Shown in pieces: positions 10,797-19,691 of a DNA stretch of 64,000 bases. Every line of letters starts with the position of its first letter. Within the stretch, counting starts at the first letter, position 1. Below the pieces are notes generated by a model that worked only from the letters and a program-made list of their open reading frames with translations, searched no databases and was not told the origin of the DNA. The position numbers and the translations under genes are program-made. Origin of the DNA: Fomes fomentarius (taxonomy: Eukaryota; Basidiomycota; Agaricomycetes; Polyporales; Polyporaceae); NCBI GenBank assembly GCA_022606135.1, contig JABYQN010000008.1, positions 2,108,001 to 2,172,000 of the forward strand, read 5' to 3'.

Positions 10797-11918
10797 TCCC
10801 GCTACCTCTGGGTAGTGGGTCTTCTGTTGCAACTGTTCCACCAAGTTCACGTGACTTCGTCGATCTCCGCTTCAATCTGTGGCTTTGTCGCCACCTGAAC
10901 CATGTTCTGTACCTCAATTTCACGGCGTGTCATCTTGCACGACTATAAGAAAGGGCCCTCCGGGCAAACCTGGCCACCAACGGAGTAACTAACAAGTACA
11001 GGGGCTCGCTCGATTCGTGGGCTAGCGCCCACTTCTCCTCGCGAGCCCCTTGAGACATATTCCCGAGTTAAGAGATTCAGCAGAACACGTGCATATGGTT
11101 TCGGTTTCTGTGTGTACTAGTCTCTGAAGTAGCAATTGAAAGGTATGCTCTCGTTGGAGTCGGACAGCGACCCACCACCCATATCCAATAAGTACAAAAC
11201 AGTGTAGGATGGATGTTGGGATCGATTGCAGAGAGCTTCAGTGGAGCCTAATGAGGAACATGGCGAGGTTTTTGTGTCCAGGAACTACGCTGTAATCCTT
11301 GTATTTGTGTTCAACCTCTGCACATAGTACTTAACATACAGGAGGTAGCGGGCACTACCTCGAGTTATTGGGTAATCGAAGCGCGCGCCGACGAGCGCCA
11401 TCGCTCCTTCGCACCACCACAACAGACGCCCAGGCCGTTGAGTCGACGCATGCGCGTGTTGCGCAATACGACCTTGCCGACAGAGCACTTGCCCGACATC
11501 CCCTGCAGCCATCCGCCACCGCCCGCTCTTCCATTCCTCCTTTCCCCGTCATGCCCACTTGTACAGGCCCTTTGCACACTTACTTACTGTACCAGGCCTT
11601 CCAGTATCCTCTCTACGCGATCTCTACCATAGCATCTTGTCCTGTTGCGAGAGCTACACGCCGTGACACGCTTACACTCGCTTACGACCCATGTTTATTA
11701 TACCGTACCCTTCGTATGTTTCAGCTTCTTCCATCACTAACCTTCGACAGTGCCATCTAATCATACGTATAGTACTACTCTTTCCATGAAAGTGAAGAAC
11801 TGCCTCCGAAGTTCGTGATCGCCGTCTGTCATTGGCAAGGAGTTTCATGGATAAGAAGGGGGCTTCACAGTTCAATGTCAAACATATCTTCGCATATGTG
11901 ATATACGTAGTATCCAAG
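10797..11918. other. Non-coding stretch
   Basis: No supported gene. It contains the two-tier hairpin at 11000-11050. The open frames near 11285-11760 are low-complexity and overlap on both strands, so I do not accept them. Confidence 0.45.
11000..11050. repeat. Two-tier hairpin
   Basis: An outer 10-bp stem (AGGGGCTCGC at 11000-11009 with GCGAGCCCCT at 11041-11050) encloses an inner 6-bp stem (GTGGGC-TAGC-GCCCAC, 11017-11032). It resembles a structured RNA or cruciform but lacks tRNA hallmarks. Confidence 0.5.
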
Positions 11919-12017
11919 CACAGTGTCGGGCGTGGCGAGATCTCTGTGCGGTGTGTCCAATAATAAGAATGAACCAGTCGAGGAGCAGGTCGTCACTGGT
12001 CGTGCGGCACTCCAAAT
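11919..12017 (+). pseudogene. Relic of a dioxygenase terminal exon
   Basis: The stretch GTCGAGGAGCAGGTCGTC, followed by GGTCGTGCGGCACT and a TAG, matches the last codons of dioxygenase copy 3 (9555-9601) with a small deletion. The following 100 bases (GTGACAACGTCCTGTATATG, then GATCCGAA) repeat the 3' flank of copy 3 almost exactly. No other exons of the gene are present, so this is a truncated duplicate. Confidence 0.8.
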
Positions 12018-12152
12018 AGGTACTGCGGCCCAAGGCGTGAGTTAAAAGTAGAGGAGGGAATATTAGTGACAACGTCCTGTATATGATCCGAATACAATGA
12101 GTGCGACAAGGCCGAGTGTGCCCCATTTTTACGTCATTTCAACCGTGCCCGT

Positions 12153-12164
12153 AAAACGACGATG
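12153..12164. repeat. 5' target-site duplication
   Basis: AAAACGACGATG, identical to 18404-18415 at the other end of the LINE. Confidence 0.85.
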
Positions 12165-12306
12165 GGAGCGCGCCTTGACCTACTACCACCACCACCTCAA
12201 ACTTTCCCACGCTCCGTCAGGAGAAGAAGGAGAGCTGAGAGTCGGGGTAGATCATTAAAGGATAGCGTAGAAGACATCGACACTTCCATTCTCACACACA
12301 CGCATC

Positions 12307-14052
12307 ATGCCGGAAGGCCAACGTCAAGAACCATCACCGTCGCTCAGCAAATCGACACGTCCACCGCGGGCGCCTGCGGACAAGTCACCGCCCATCGACG
12401 CGTATTTGAAAGCTAACGATGTAGATTCGGCGAGGAAGTACTTACTTACAAGAGGCTTGATGGAAAAGAACACGGTCGTCAATTTAGACATGCTTACTGA
12501 CATGCTTCACCACGTAGCAGCGTCGGACCCGAAGATCCCGAAGCCCATACAGCACACCATCACCGCAGTGGCCATCCTTCTACACGACATGGACCGCATC
12601 GTAGCTATGGACGGGATCGTCCAATCAGTCATGGCGAGGCTTCAGCCCATGATAGGAGAGTTGGGTAAGGCGATCGAGGCGGCGGATGCGAGCGCGGCTA
12701 GGGCTCGGGACATTGGCGCCAGTCTCGAAAAAGCCGCAGAGAAGACGATCAGGACGACGGAGACTACGTGCGAGAGGATTAACGAGGGGGTGAAGACATA
12801 CGCGCAGACGGTCAAGGAGAACGCAGCAAACACCGCAGCGGCACGCGGGACGGGCGTACCTGGGGGAGTACCTACGCCGCCCCCTCGGACCATCGACGAC
12901 GTTCGAGTCAGGACCAGGATGGCCAACCAGGCATGTCAGATACTAATGGACCAGGACAGACAGATCGGAGGGGAACCGGTGGCAGACGACATGCCGAAGA
13001 CAGAGTTGGTAAGAACGGCCAATCAGATACTAACCGAATTGCAGGCGGAATACGACCGTAAGTACCGGTTCCTACGAGTGGAGAGACTCGCCCACGGGGG
13101 CTACCTGTGGGAGATGGACTCTCCTGAAGCGGTCGAGTGGATGAAGGAAGGGGACAACTTTGGACGGTTCGCTGCTCAGTTCCGACCGGGAGCGCGAATG
13201 AGGATGCAGAGGAAAGTTTACGAAGTCTTGATCTCAAACCTCAAGATCTCCTTCAGACTCGAGCAGGACCTACGCGAAATGGAGGAAGTGAACGGCATGC
13301 CGGCAGGAGCTATTGTCGCCGCGAGGTGGGTCAAGCCGGTCAACAGAAGGGATAAGGAGCAACGAAGAGCGTGGATGGCGGTCCGGTTCGACGACGTCAA
13401 CATTGCAAACCAGGCGATCCTCAACGGAGTACGTTTCTCGGATGAACACCACAAATGTCAGAAGACCATCCGTGAGCCGGTAAGGTGCATGCGTTGCCAA
13501 AGGTACGGACACATGGTAAGGGACTGCACTAACGCCATGGACACATGCGGTTCATGCGGGAGCGACCATCGGACGAGCGAATGCGACAAGTTACAACATG
13601 GAGTCAGGTGGTGCGTATCGTGCAGGACAACTGACCATTGCAGCTGGGATAGGGACTGCCCGGAGAAGGGCAGGAAGCAGGCCCAGATCAACACACGCTT
13701 CCCGGAGAACAATGTGCCCTTCTTCCCGACGCCTGAGGCATGGACGCAGGTAACCGGACACACGAGACAGATACACACGCCAAATCCAAGGACCGCGCCG
13801 GACAGAGCGAGAGGACGACCCCCAGTGGGGAGGGGACCCGGGGATCGTAACGACGGTAACGCATACAGGCAAACTCAACTCGCGTTCGAAAATCGCAGGG
13901 ATTGGCTCGATCGACACCAGGGAAGGGAACGACCGTCGCAGTACCAGCGGGCGAGGGACGCAAGCGAGGAACGCCATCGGCAGGGCTCAAGACTGGAAAC
14001 GGAGCGGCGACGAACCGCCTCGCTTGACCGGAGATACACCCCATTTTTTTGA
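12307..14052 (+). CDS. LINE ORF1, gag-like zinc-knuckle protein
   Basis: 581 aa. RNA-binding structural protein expected to coat the element RNA. A Pro/Ser/Arg-rich head is followed by a helical region (about residues 100-180, rich in Ala, Glu and Lys), then a central domain. Three cysteine/histidine clusters follow: CMRCQRYGHMVRDC (C-x2-C-x4-H-x4-C), CGSCGSDHRTSEC, and CVSCRTTDHCSWDRDC. The C-terminus is Arg/Gln-rich and basic. The ATG at 12307 lies 142 bases inside the element and is the first in a long open frame. The stop TGA (14050-14052) follows a run of seven T, and ORF2 begins 3 bases later in the same frame. Confidence 0.93.
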   Translation: MPEGQRQEPSPSLSKSTRPPRAPADKSPPIDAYLKANDVDSARKYLLTRGLMEKNTVVNLDMLTDMLHHVAASDPKIPKPIQHTITAVAILLHDMDRIVAMDGIVQSVMARLQPMIGELGKAIEAADASAARARDIGASLEKAAEKTIRTTETTCERINEGVKTYAQTVKENAANTAAARGTGVPGGVPTPPPRTIDDVRVRTRMANQACQILMDQDRQIGGEPVADDMPKTELVRTANQILTELQAEYDRKYRFLRVERLAHGGYLWEMDSPEAVEWMKEGDNFGRFAAQFRPGARMRMQRKVYEVLISNLKISFRLEQDLREMEEVNGMPAGAIVAARWVKPVNRRDKEQRRAWMAVRFDDVNIANQAILNGVRFSDEHHKCQKTIREPVRCMRCQRYGHMVRDCTNAMDTCGSCGSDHRTSECDKLQHGVRWCVSCRTTDHCSWDRDCPEKGRKQAQINTRFPENNVPFFPTPEAWTQVTGHTRQIHTPNPRTAPDRARGRPPVGRGPGDRNDGNAYRQTQLAFENRRDWLDRHQGRERPSQYQRARDASEERHRQGSRLETERRRTASLDRRYTPFF

Positions 14053-14055
14053 TTA

Positions 14056-17000
14056 ATGCCAGCTCACCCAACTACGCTAACGACAGGTTTCCGCATACGA
14101 CAGCAGAACCTCAACAAATCGAAGACTGCGACATTTGAGATGATCAACACATTAAAGCCGGAGGAATGGGACGTCGTATGCCTACAAGAGCCTTGGCTGG
14201 ACCGATGGCACAACGCACGCGCAAATCATCATTGGCACGTACTCTACCCGTCTACACATTACACTAATCCGGCCTCCACACGCTCCGTCATATTCGTGTC
14301 GACACGTTTAGCAGGGGCCGACTGGCAGCAATTAAAGATAGACTGTGCTGACATTACGGCAGCACGATTCAGAGGCGACGCTGGCGTTATCACCCTCTTC
14401 AATATTTATAATGATTGCTCTCACTCACGATCTCTACAGAAATTATCCTCCTTTATGCAGACTTATCAACCAGTACCGGAATTCCGATCCGACGACCCAG
14501 GACAAGACGACCCCATCACTGAACATGTAGTTTGGTGCGGCGACTTCAACCGCCACCATCCGGACTGGGACGAAGAATCCGACACACTATTCACCCGCGA
14601 GGCCATCGACAAGGCTGACGAACTGATCGCAACTGTCGCAGATTTCGGGATGGAGATGGCGTTACCGGGGCAAATCCCTACGCTTCAGCACATGGTGACC
14701 AAGAAATGGTCACGCCCTGACAATGTTTTTTGTACAGAACACACGCTCCCCCTCGTCACCGAATGCAGCACCAGACCTCAAGAGCGACCCGTAGGCACCG
14801 ACCACGTACCCATAGTCACCATCCTCGACGTCACGGCCCAAGAATCGGCCGCGCCCACCCGACGTAACTTTAGAATGGTTGACTGGGCAGCATTTCAACA
14901 ACAACTGAAGGACAAGATAGGAGGGCAACAGGGCGACCCTCCACCTGCAATCACGGATATCGAAGGGATGATCTCGGCAGCCGACAGACTGACCACCGTC
15001 ATACAAAGGACAATCGAAGCGGTTGTGCCGATCACCAAGCCATTCCCTTTTGCGAAGCGTTGGTGGTGTAAAGAACTAACTACTCTACGCATAGAGAAGA
15101 ACCGGCTGCTCAACCGAGCCTACACGTACCGACATGTACCAGAACACCCGGTTCACACGTCGCTGCTAGAAGCGCAGCGAGAGTATGCCACGCGCATCCA
15201 GGATGAGAAGGACGAGCACTGGAAGTCGTGGCTCGAAGAGGTAAACAACGAGTCCATATGGACAGCAGGACGCTATGTCACGAACCCGGGAGGCGATGGA
15301 GGCAAGATACGGATTCCGGACCTGAACTATGAGGACGATGACGGCAGGAGAAGGATCGCATCGACGAACGAGGACAAGGCCCGCGTACTATCCGATATAT
15401 TCTTCCCTCCACCACCCGCGTTGTCGTCAGTGCCACGAAACTGTGTTTACCCCGACCCAGTGGACGTGACCCATGACCTCACCATCAAACAAGTCATGCG
15501 GAACATAGCCCGGCTGAGCCCATACAAGGCCCCAGGGCCCGACGGTATCCCAAACATCGTGCTGAAGAAATGTGCAGGCATCATAGCGGGCGATCTCACT
15601 GCCATCTTCAACGCATCGCTACGTCTCCGTTCATACTATCCTCCGTGGAAGATATTCACAACAGTCGTCCTCAGGAAACCAGGGAAACCCGATTACACCA
15701 AGCCTAAGGCATACAGACCAGTCGCACTCATCAACTGCATGGCGAAGGTGCTCAGCACGTGCATTGCAGAGGACTTATCAGCGTTGGTTGAACACCACCA
15801 GATGCTACCGGGGACTCACTTCGGAGGGCGCCCCGGTCGCACGACCACTGATCAATTACACCATATAGTGACCCGTATAAAGGACGCATGGCGCAACGGT
15901 CAAGTGGCGACTGTGTTATACCTCGACGTCGCAGGAGCGTTCCCGAACGCAGTAAGAGATCGCCTCATTCACAACCTTAGGATGCGGGGAGTACCTAAAG
16001 GCTACGTCGAATTTGTGGACATGATGCTCGCTGACCGCTTCACTCAGATGCGACTTGACGACTTCGTCTCTAAGTTGATCGCAGTAACCAACGGAATTGG
16101 GCAGGGCTGTCCTCTGTCGATGCTCCTCTATCTATTCTATAATGCTGATATATGTGACATTCCAGCTCATGAATTCGAGGATGCGACATGCTTCGTGGAC
16201 GACGCCTCCATCATGGCCACCGGCAAGACATTTCAGATGACCCACAGGCGCATAGCAAAAATGATGTCCCGTACAGGCGGGGCGACAGAATGGGCCAGCA
16301 ACCACAACTCCTCATGGGAGCTCGATAAATCCGAGCACGTTGACTACTCCAGGAACACGAAATTACCACGACCGCCGTTACGGATCCGGGGCGTCACCAT
16401 TCGGAGGGCGACGTCTCACAAGCAGGTAGGGGTCTATCTTGACGAGCAGCTGCGGTGGAAGGAACAGGAGATACACGCGATCACAAAGGCGACCAAATGG
16501 GTAGGACGACTACGCTCACTTGCAAGAGGTAACTCTGGCATACCATCGCGATATGTTCGGCAACTATACCTAGCAGTCGGCGTAGCACATTTCCGATATG
16601 CGTCCGACGTGTGGTACACCACACCGCACCTTCCACCGGGAGGGAAGAAGAAACGTGGCTCTGTGAGGGTGACAGTGAAACTGACGTCTATACAGCGAGC
16701 GGCAGCAAGTACAATTACCGGGGCCCTGAAGACGACCGCAACCGACGTGCTAGACTTGCACGCGAACCTGCTCCCGGTCGAACTCACAATGGATAAGGCG
16801 AATTTCAATGCGGCGGTACGGTTATGTACACTGCCAGAGACTCACCCCCTTCACGTGGTAGTGAGGAAAGCAGCAGGAGCAATAACTAATGGTAGACTGC
16901 CTACACACCCTTCACCCATTCACCGCCTCATACAGGCTGCGGACGTCTCACCCGATGCGATTGAGACTATCTCTCCCCCAACCAGGCGACCCCACCGGCC

Positions 17001-18060
17001 CTTCGGCTTCTCAACGCATATAGCAGCGACCCGGGAGGAGACACTGGTGGACGACCATGCCTTGCAGGACGAGGAGGGCGGCACTGACATACTCCTGTAT
17101 ACTGACGGATCTGGGTACAGAGGCGGAATCGGAGGAGCGGCCATCATGTTCAGGCAGGGACATCCCCCGACAGCACTCCGGAAGTATCTCGGACCGGCGA
17201 CAAAACACATTGTATACGAAGGGGAAGCGGTCGGAGCTATTCTGGGGACGCACTTGATCAGAGAGGTGCTTAGGCAAAACGCGCAAGTGGGAGAGATCCC
17301 CCTCAGCCTGGATAACACGGCGTTTATCAAGGCACTGGACTCGCGGGCTGCACACCCAGGCAAGTATCTAGTGGACGCGTTCATCGATGCAACGGACAAG
17401 CTAAGTGAACAAATGGTTGGGAACGAATACAAGTTGACAGTCCGGTGGATATCAGGACATAGTGGTGCAGAAGGGAACGAGATGGTGGATGAGGAGGCCA
17501 AGTGGGCTGCACAGGGTAACAGCAGCGACGCAGCGGAGCTACCGGAATTTCTACGTGGGGTGTTACCAGACGGAGTGTCAGCAACCCGGCAAGCATACAG
17601 TGCCACTCTACTGCCACGATGGAAGGAGAAGTGGAAGACGTCCCCGAGATATACGAAGATGTCAAGGATCGATCCATCGTTGCCATCCGACAAATTCTTC
17701 AAGGCGGTCAAATCACTCCCAAAGGCTGTTGCTTCGTTACTCACGCAGCTGCGAACTGGACACGTCCCCCTCAACAAACATCTGCACAACATATCGGCAA
17801 CAGAATCACCACACTGCCAGCACTGCCCAGGAGTGCCCGAGACCGTCCATCACTACCTGATGACTTGCCCACGCTACCGCAGTCAGAGACATCAACTTCG
17901 TAGGGGACTCGGACGAAGCGCGAACAGCTTGCCCTACCTCCTCACGAGCAAGAAGGCCATCCCCCACCTTGTCAGATACGTGAACGCCACCCACCGAATG
18001 CGACCGTCATACGGAGTGATTAGGATGGAGGCGGAGCACCAGACCGGACAGGACGGATGA
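14056..18060 (+). CDS. LINE ORF2, endonuclease-RT-RNase H polyprotein
   Basis: 1334 aa, uninterrupted. Nicks target DNA and copies the element RNA at the nick. An N-terminal EEP endonuclease shows LQEPW (E45), GDFNRHHPDW (around residue 163) and GTDHVPI. The reverse transcriptase shows YKAPGPDGIP, YRPVALIN, LYLDVAGAFP, GIGQGCPLS and the catalytic FVDD (around 713). RNase H follows with LYTDGSG (about 1015), EGEAVGAI, SLDNTAF and GHSGAEGNEMVDEEAK (about 1134), so its acidic residues are all present. A C-terminal C-x2-C-x7-H-x4-C knuckle (CQHCPGVPETVHHYLMTC) ends the enzyme. All key residues are intact, so the element may be active. The frame is the same as ORF1. Confidence 0.96.
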   Translation: MPAHPTTLTTGFRIRQQNLNKSKTATFEMINTLKPEEWDVVCLQEPWLDRWHNARANHHWHVLYPSTHYTNPASTRSVIFVSTRLAGADWQQLKIDCADITAARFRGDAGVITLFNIYNDCSHSRSLQKLSSFMQTYQPVPEFRSDDPGQDDPITEHVVWCGDFNRHHPDWDEESDTLFTREAIDKADELIATVADFGMEMALPGQIPTLQHMVTKKWSRPDNVFCTEHTLPLVTECSTRPQERPVGTDHVPIVTILDVTAQESAAPTRRNFRMVDWAAFQQQLKDKIGGQQGDPPPAITDIEGMISAADRLTTVIQRTIEAVVPITKPFPFAKRWWCKELTTLRIEKNRLLNRAYTYRHVPEHPVHTSLLEAQREYATRIQDEKDEHWKSWLEEVNNESIWTAGRYVTNPGGDGGKIRIPDLNYEDDDGRRRIASTNEDKARVLSDIFFPPPPALSSVPRNCVYPDPVDVTHDLTIKQVMRNIARLSPYKAPGPDGIPNIVLKKCAGIIAGDLTAIFNASLRLRSYYPPWKIFTTVVLRKPGKPDYTKPKAYRPVALINCMAKVLSTCIAEDLSALVEHHQMLPGTHFGGRPGRTTTDQLHHIVTRIKDAWRNGQVATVLYLDVAGAFPNAVRDRLIHNLRMRGVPKGYVEFVDMMLADRFTQMRLDDFVSKLIAVTNGIGQGCPLSMLLYLFYNADICDIPAHEFEDATCFVDDASIMATGKTFQMTHRRIAKMMSRTGGATEWASNHNSSWELDKSEHVDYSRNTKLPRPPLRIRGVTIRRATSHKQVGVYLDEQLRWKEQEIHAITKATKWVGRLRSLARGNSGIPSRYVRQLYLAVGVAHFRYASDVWYTTPHLPPGGKKKRGSVRVTVKLTSIQRAAASTITGALKTTATDVLDLHANLLPVELTMDKANFNAAVRLCTLPETHPLHVVVRKAAGAITNGRLPTHPSPIHRLIQAADVSPDAIETISPPTRRPHRPFGFSTHIAATREETLVDDHALQDEEGGTDILLYTDGSGYRGGIGGAAIMFRQGHPPTALRKYLGPATKHIVYEGEAVGAILGTHLIREVLRQNAQVGEIPLSLDNTAFIKALDSRAAHPGKYLVDAFIDATDKLSEQMVGNEYKLTVRWISGHSGAEGNEMVDEEAKWAAQGNSSDAAELPEFLRGVLPDGVSATRQAYSATLLPRWKEKWKTSPRYTKMSRIDPSLPSDKFFKAVKSLPKAVASLLTQLRTGHVPLNKHLHNISATESPHCQHCPGVPETVHHYLMTCPRYRSQRHQLRRGLGRSANSLPYLLTSKKAIPHLVRYVNATHRMRPSYGVIRMEAEHQTGQDG

Positions 18061-18380
18061 CCAAACCGGCTACGTTGATTCACTTTCAATGGCACGGCAC
18101 GTCGAGGCGATCTGACCCGCTTATTTATAGCCCGACGGCATGTGGACTCGCCGCATTATACCCATGAGCTAGGAGCGAACGAGGCATGGCTTCGAACGGA
18201 GAATCAAGACGTGCAAGACGACAGGACACTCCCAGTACCGACCATAATTTACTCCTGGGGGCGAGGAGTCGTCCAGGAGGAGTGATCAGGTTCCGGGCCG
18301 CTTCATGCACAACGGGGTGCTACGTATATCATAGAGTAGCGTCCAACATGGGCTCCGCCCGTGGACAATAAACTGGATTC

Positions 18381-18415
18381 AAAAAAAAAAAAAAAAAAAA
18401 AAAAAAACGACGATG
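18381..18415. repeat. LINE A-tail and 3' target-site duplication
   Basis: 27 consecutive A (18381-18407) followed directly by CGACGATG. The last four A plus this sequence form the 12-bp duplication. Confidence 0.9.
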
Positions 18416-18811
18416 ACCCCAAAGCATTCAGCACGCACCGACGAGAAGGGAGACACCGCCAGTGGCGTACTTCATGTTGACCACGTTCATTGGATGCGAG
18501 GAGGATGAAGGAAAAGGACGCAGACGAACAACTGTGTTCAGTTAGAGAGTAATTCATGTTCGGGAATGACGGCGAACAGCGGCTATACGCATGAGCATAC
18601 GTGGTCAACGAAGAGGAAGACTGGGGTGGTTTCGGTTTACGGACAAGGCCCACAAGGAGGAATGATCAAGTCGAGAACAGGTACACACTGGTCAAAAGTC
18701 TTGCACAGATCCCATGCTTGAGGGAGGGTACCAGTGAACGCAAGACCTACAGGACAAGAAACAAGCTCAGTGCTGATTGATGGCTCTCACACGAACTCTA
18801 TGAACACACCT

Positions 18812-19309
18812 CTATTCATCTTCATCTTCGTATCTCACATCGTACCACTTCGCACCTTGCTTCTTCACTCCGATAAACTCCTTCACGCCTATCACGTCCG
18901 CCGGGTCCAGAGGCGCACGGAGAGCTTCGTGCGAACTGTTGTCCTTGAAGACAAACAACCACGCCCACCGAGGACACCGGACGTAGATGGAGGCGCGGCG
19001 TAGAGAGGGAAGGTTCGGGAATTCCTGGCGTGCCCTGCCAACGAGGTAGTCCACCGCAAGCCCCTCGAGGCGGTCGATATTTGCGCGAAACTCCTCTTTC
19101 GACATCCGTTCACGCTTGCCAGGATAAAGCTCGTCGTACAGAGACTCTCCCCATCGGTAGATGCACTTCTGGTCGAGCTTCACCGCGTATGCACGGGTAA
19201 CTGCAGGTCCCTGCGGAAGATAGACAGGACGAGGAGGTCTTGCGACGGTAGATGTGGTGGCCCCTGGTGAAACCGGTGAGTCGGAGGAGGTAGCCGGAGC
19301 AGACTCCAT
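18812..19309 (-). CDS. Orphan protein, copy 2
   Basis: Paralogue of the gene at 10233-10796, about 165 aa from MESAPAT. It shares VYLPQG, VTRAYAVKLDQKCIYRW, FPNLPSLRRASIYVRCPR, WLFVFKDNSSHEAL and GVKEFIGVKKQGAKWY. It lacks the three-unit repeat. It stops at YEDEDE because a TAG stands where copy 1 has CAG; the sequence beyond (AGGTGTGTTCATAGAGTT) still aligns with copy 1 coding sequence, so this C-terminus is a shortened one. The frame could start further upstream at 19408 but alignment ends at the chosen Met. Function unknown. Confidence 0.6.
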   Translation of the reverse strand: MESAPATSSDSPVSPGATTSTVARPPRPVYLPQGPAVTRAYAVKLDQKCIYRWGESLYDELYPGKRERMSKEEFRANIDRLEGLAVDYLVGRARQEFPNLPSLRRASIYVRCPRWAWLFVFKDNSSHEALRAPLDPADVIGVKEFIGVKKQGAKWYDVRYEDEDE

Positions 19310-19691
19310 CGTGGTTGAATGACAAGTGTGTGACGACGTGTCACCTTTGTGACAAAGTGCTGCTGAGCCGCCGCGCGTCGGATGATCTTTTCTGATTTGT
19401 GCAGTCAAGTGCAGTTGGACAGATTCTCCGTGCGGTCAATACAGTCTGTGGCTCAGGATGTGTGGCCCGGATTATATTGGAAGTGCTATGTCCTACAAGT
19501 CGAGGCATGAGGTCTACGGTCGGAAGTAAAAGGAGAATTGAATACTAGTAAGACAATAACCGTTAACGTGCTGCTACAGAGTATCAGTACATCTGGGTAT
19601 GCTGAGATTACATGTATACGTATGTAAGTCCGTAACAGAGTCCTATATATTATTGTACAGTGAGTGTAACAAGGCCGAGTGTTCCGTATGT
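19310..19691. other. Spacer with duplicated permease 3' flank
   Basis: Part of it (about 19510-19540 and 19655-19691) resembles the flanks after dioxygenase copy 3 and after the relic at 12017: GGAAGTAAAAG, then GTGAGTGTAACAAGGCCGAGTGT. It is the same ancestral 3' UTR region. Confidence 0.6.

Larger units (their letters stand above)
12165..18407 (+). mobile_element. Full-length Tad-like non-LTR retrotransposon
   Basis: About 6.24 kb: a 142-base leader, an intact gag-like ORF1, an intact ORF2 (endonuclease, reverse transcriptase, RNase H), a 320-base 3' UTR and a 27-nt A-tail. It is flanked by a perfect 12-bp direct repeat AAAACGACGATG (12153-12164 and 18404-18415, the second partly within the A-run). 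The paralogous empty site is readable at about 19718-19735 (AAATCGACGATGACCCC). Intact frames, a long A-tail and an undamaged target-site duplication point to recent insertion. Domain order EEP, RT, RNase H, zinc knuckle fits the Tad/I group; the exact clade needs a tree. Confidence 0.93.
12132..18545 (-). pseudogene. Permease last-exon relic split by a LINE
   Basis: Two pieces, 12132-12164 and 18404-18545, together align with the last exon of the permease at 19692-19859. The 18404 piece shares CGACGATGACCCCA, CAGCACGCACCGACGAG, GACACCGCCA, TTCATGTTGA and TTGGATGCGAGG with it. Its 3' end adjoins the dioxygenase relic just as the two gene types adjoin near 9.6 kb. No upstream permease exons remain. 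The LINE sits between the pieces. Confidence 0.8.

Noticed and set aside
11000..11050. Possible tRNA
   Set aside because: The hairpins lack a T-loop GTTCRANNC, an anticodon arm of the right geometry and a 7-bp acceptor stem.
14041..14060. -1 ribosomal frameshift on the T-run between LINE ORFs
   Set aside because: ORF1 and ORF2 are in the same frame, so a -1 shift would leave ORF2 unread.
16920..17792. 290-codon open frame on the minus strand
   Set aside because: Lies entirely opposite the RNase H region of LINE ORF2, has no family features, and its amino-acid pattern is the antisense of conserved motifs.
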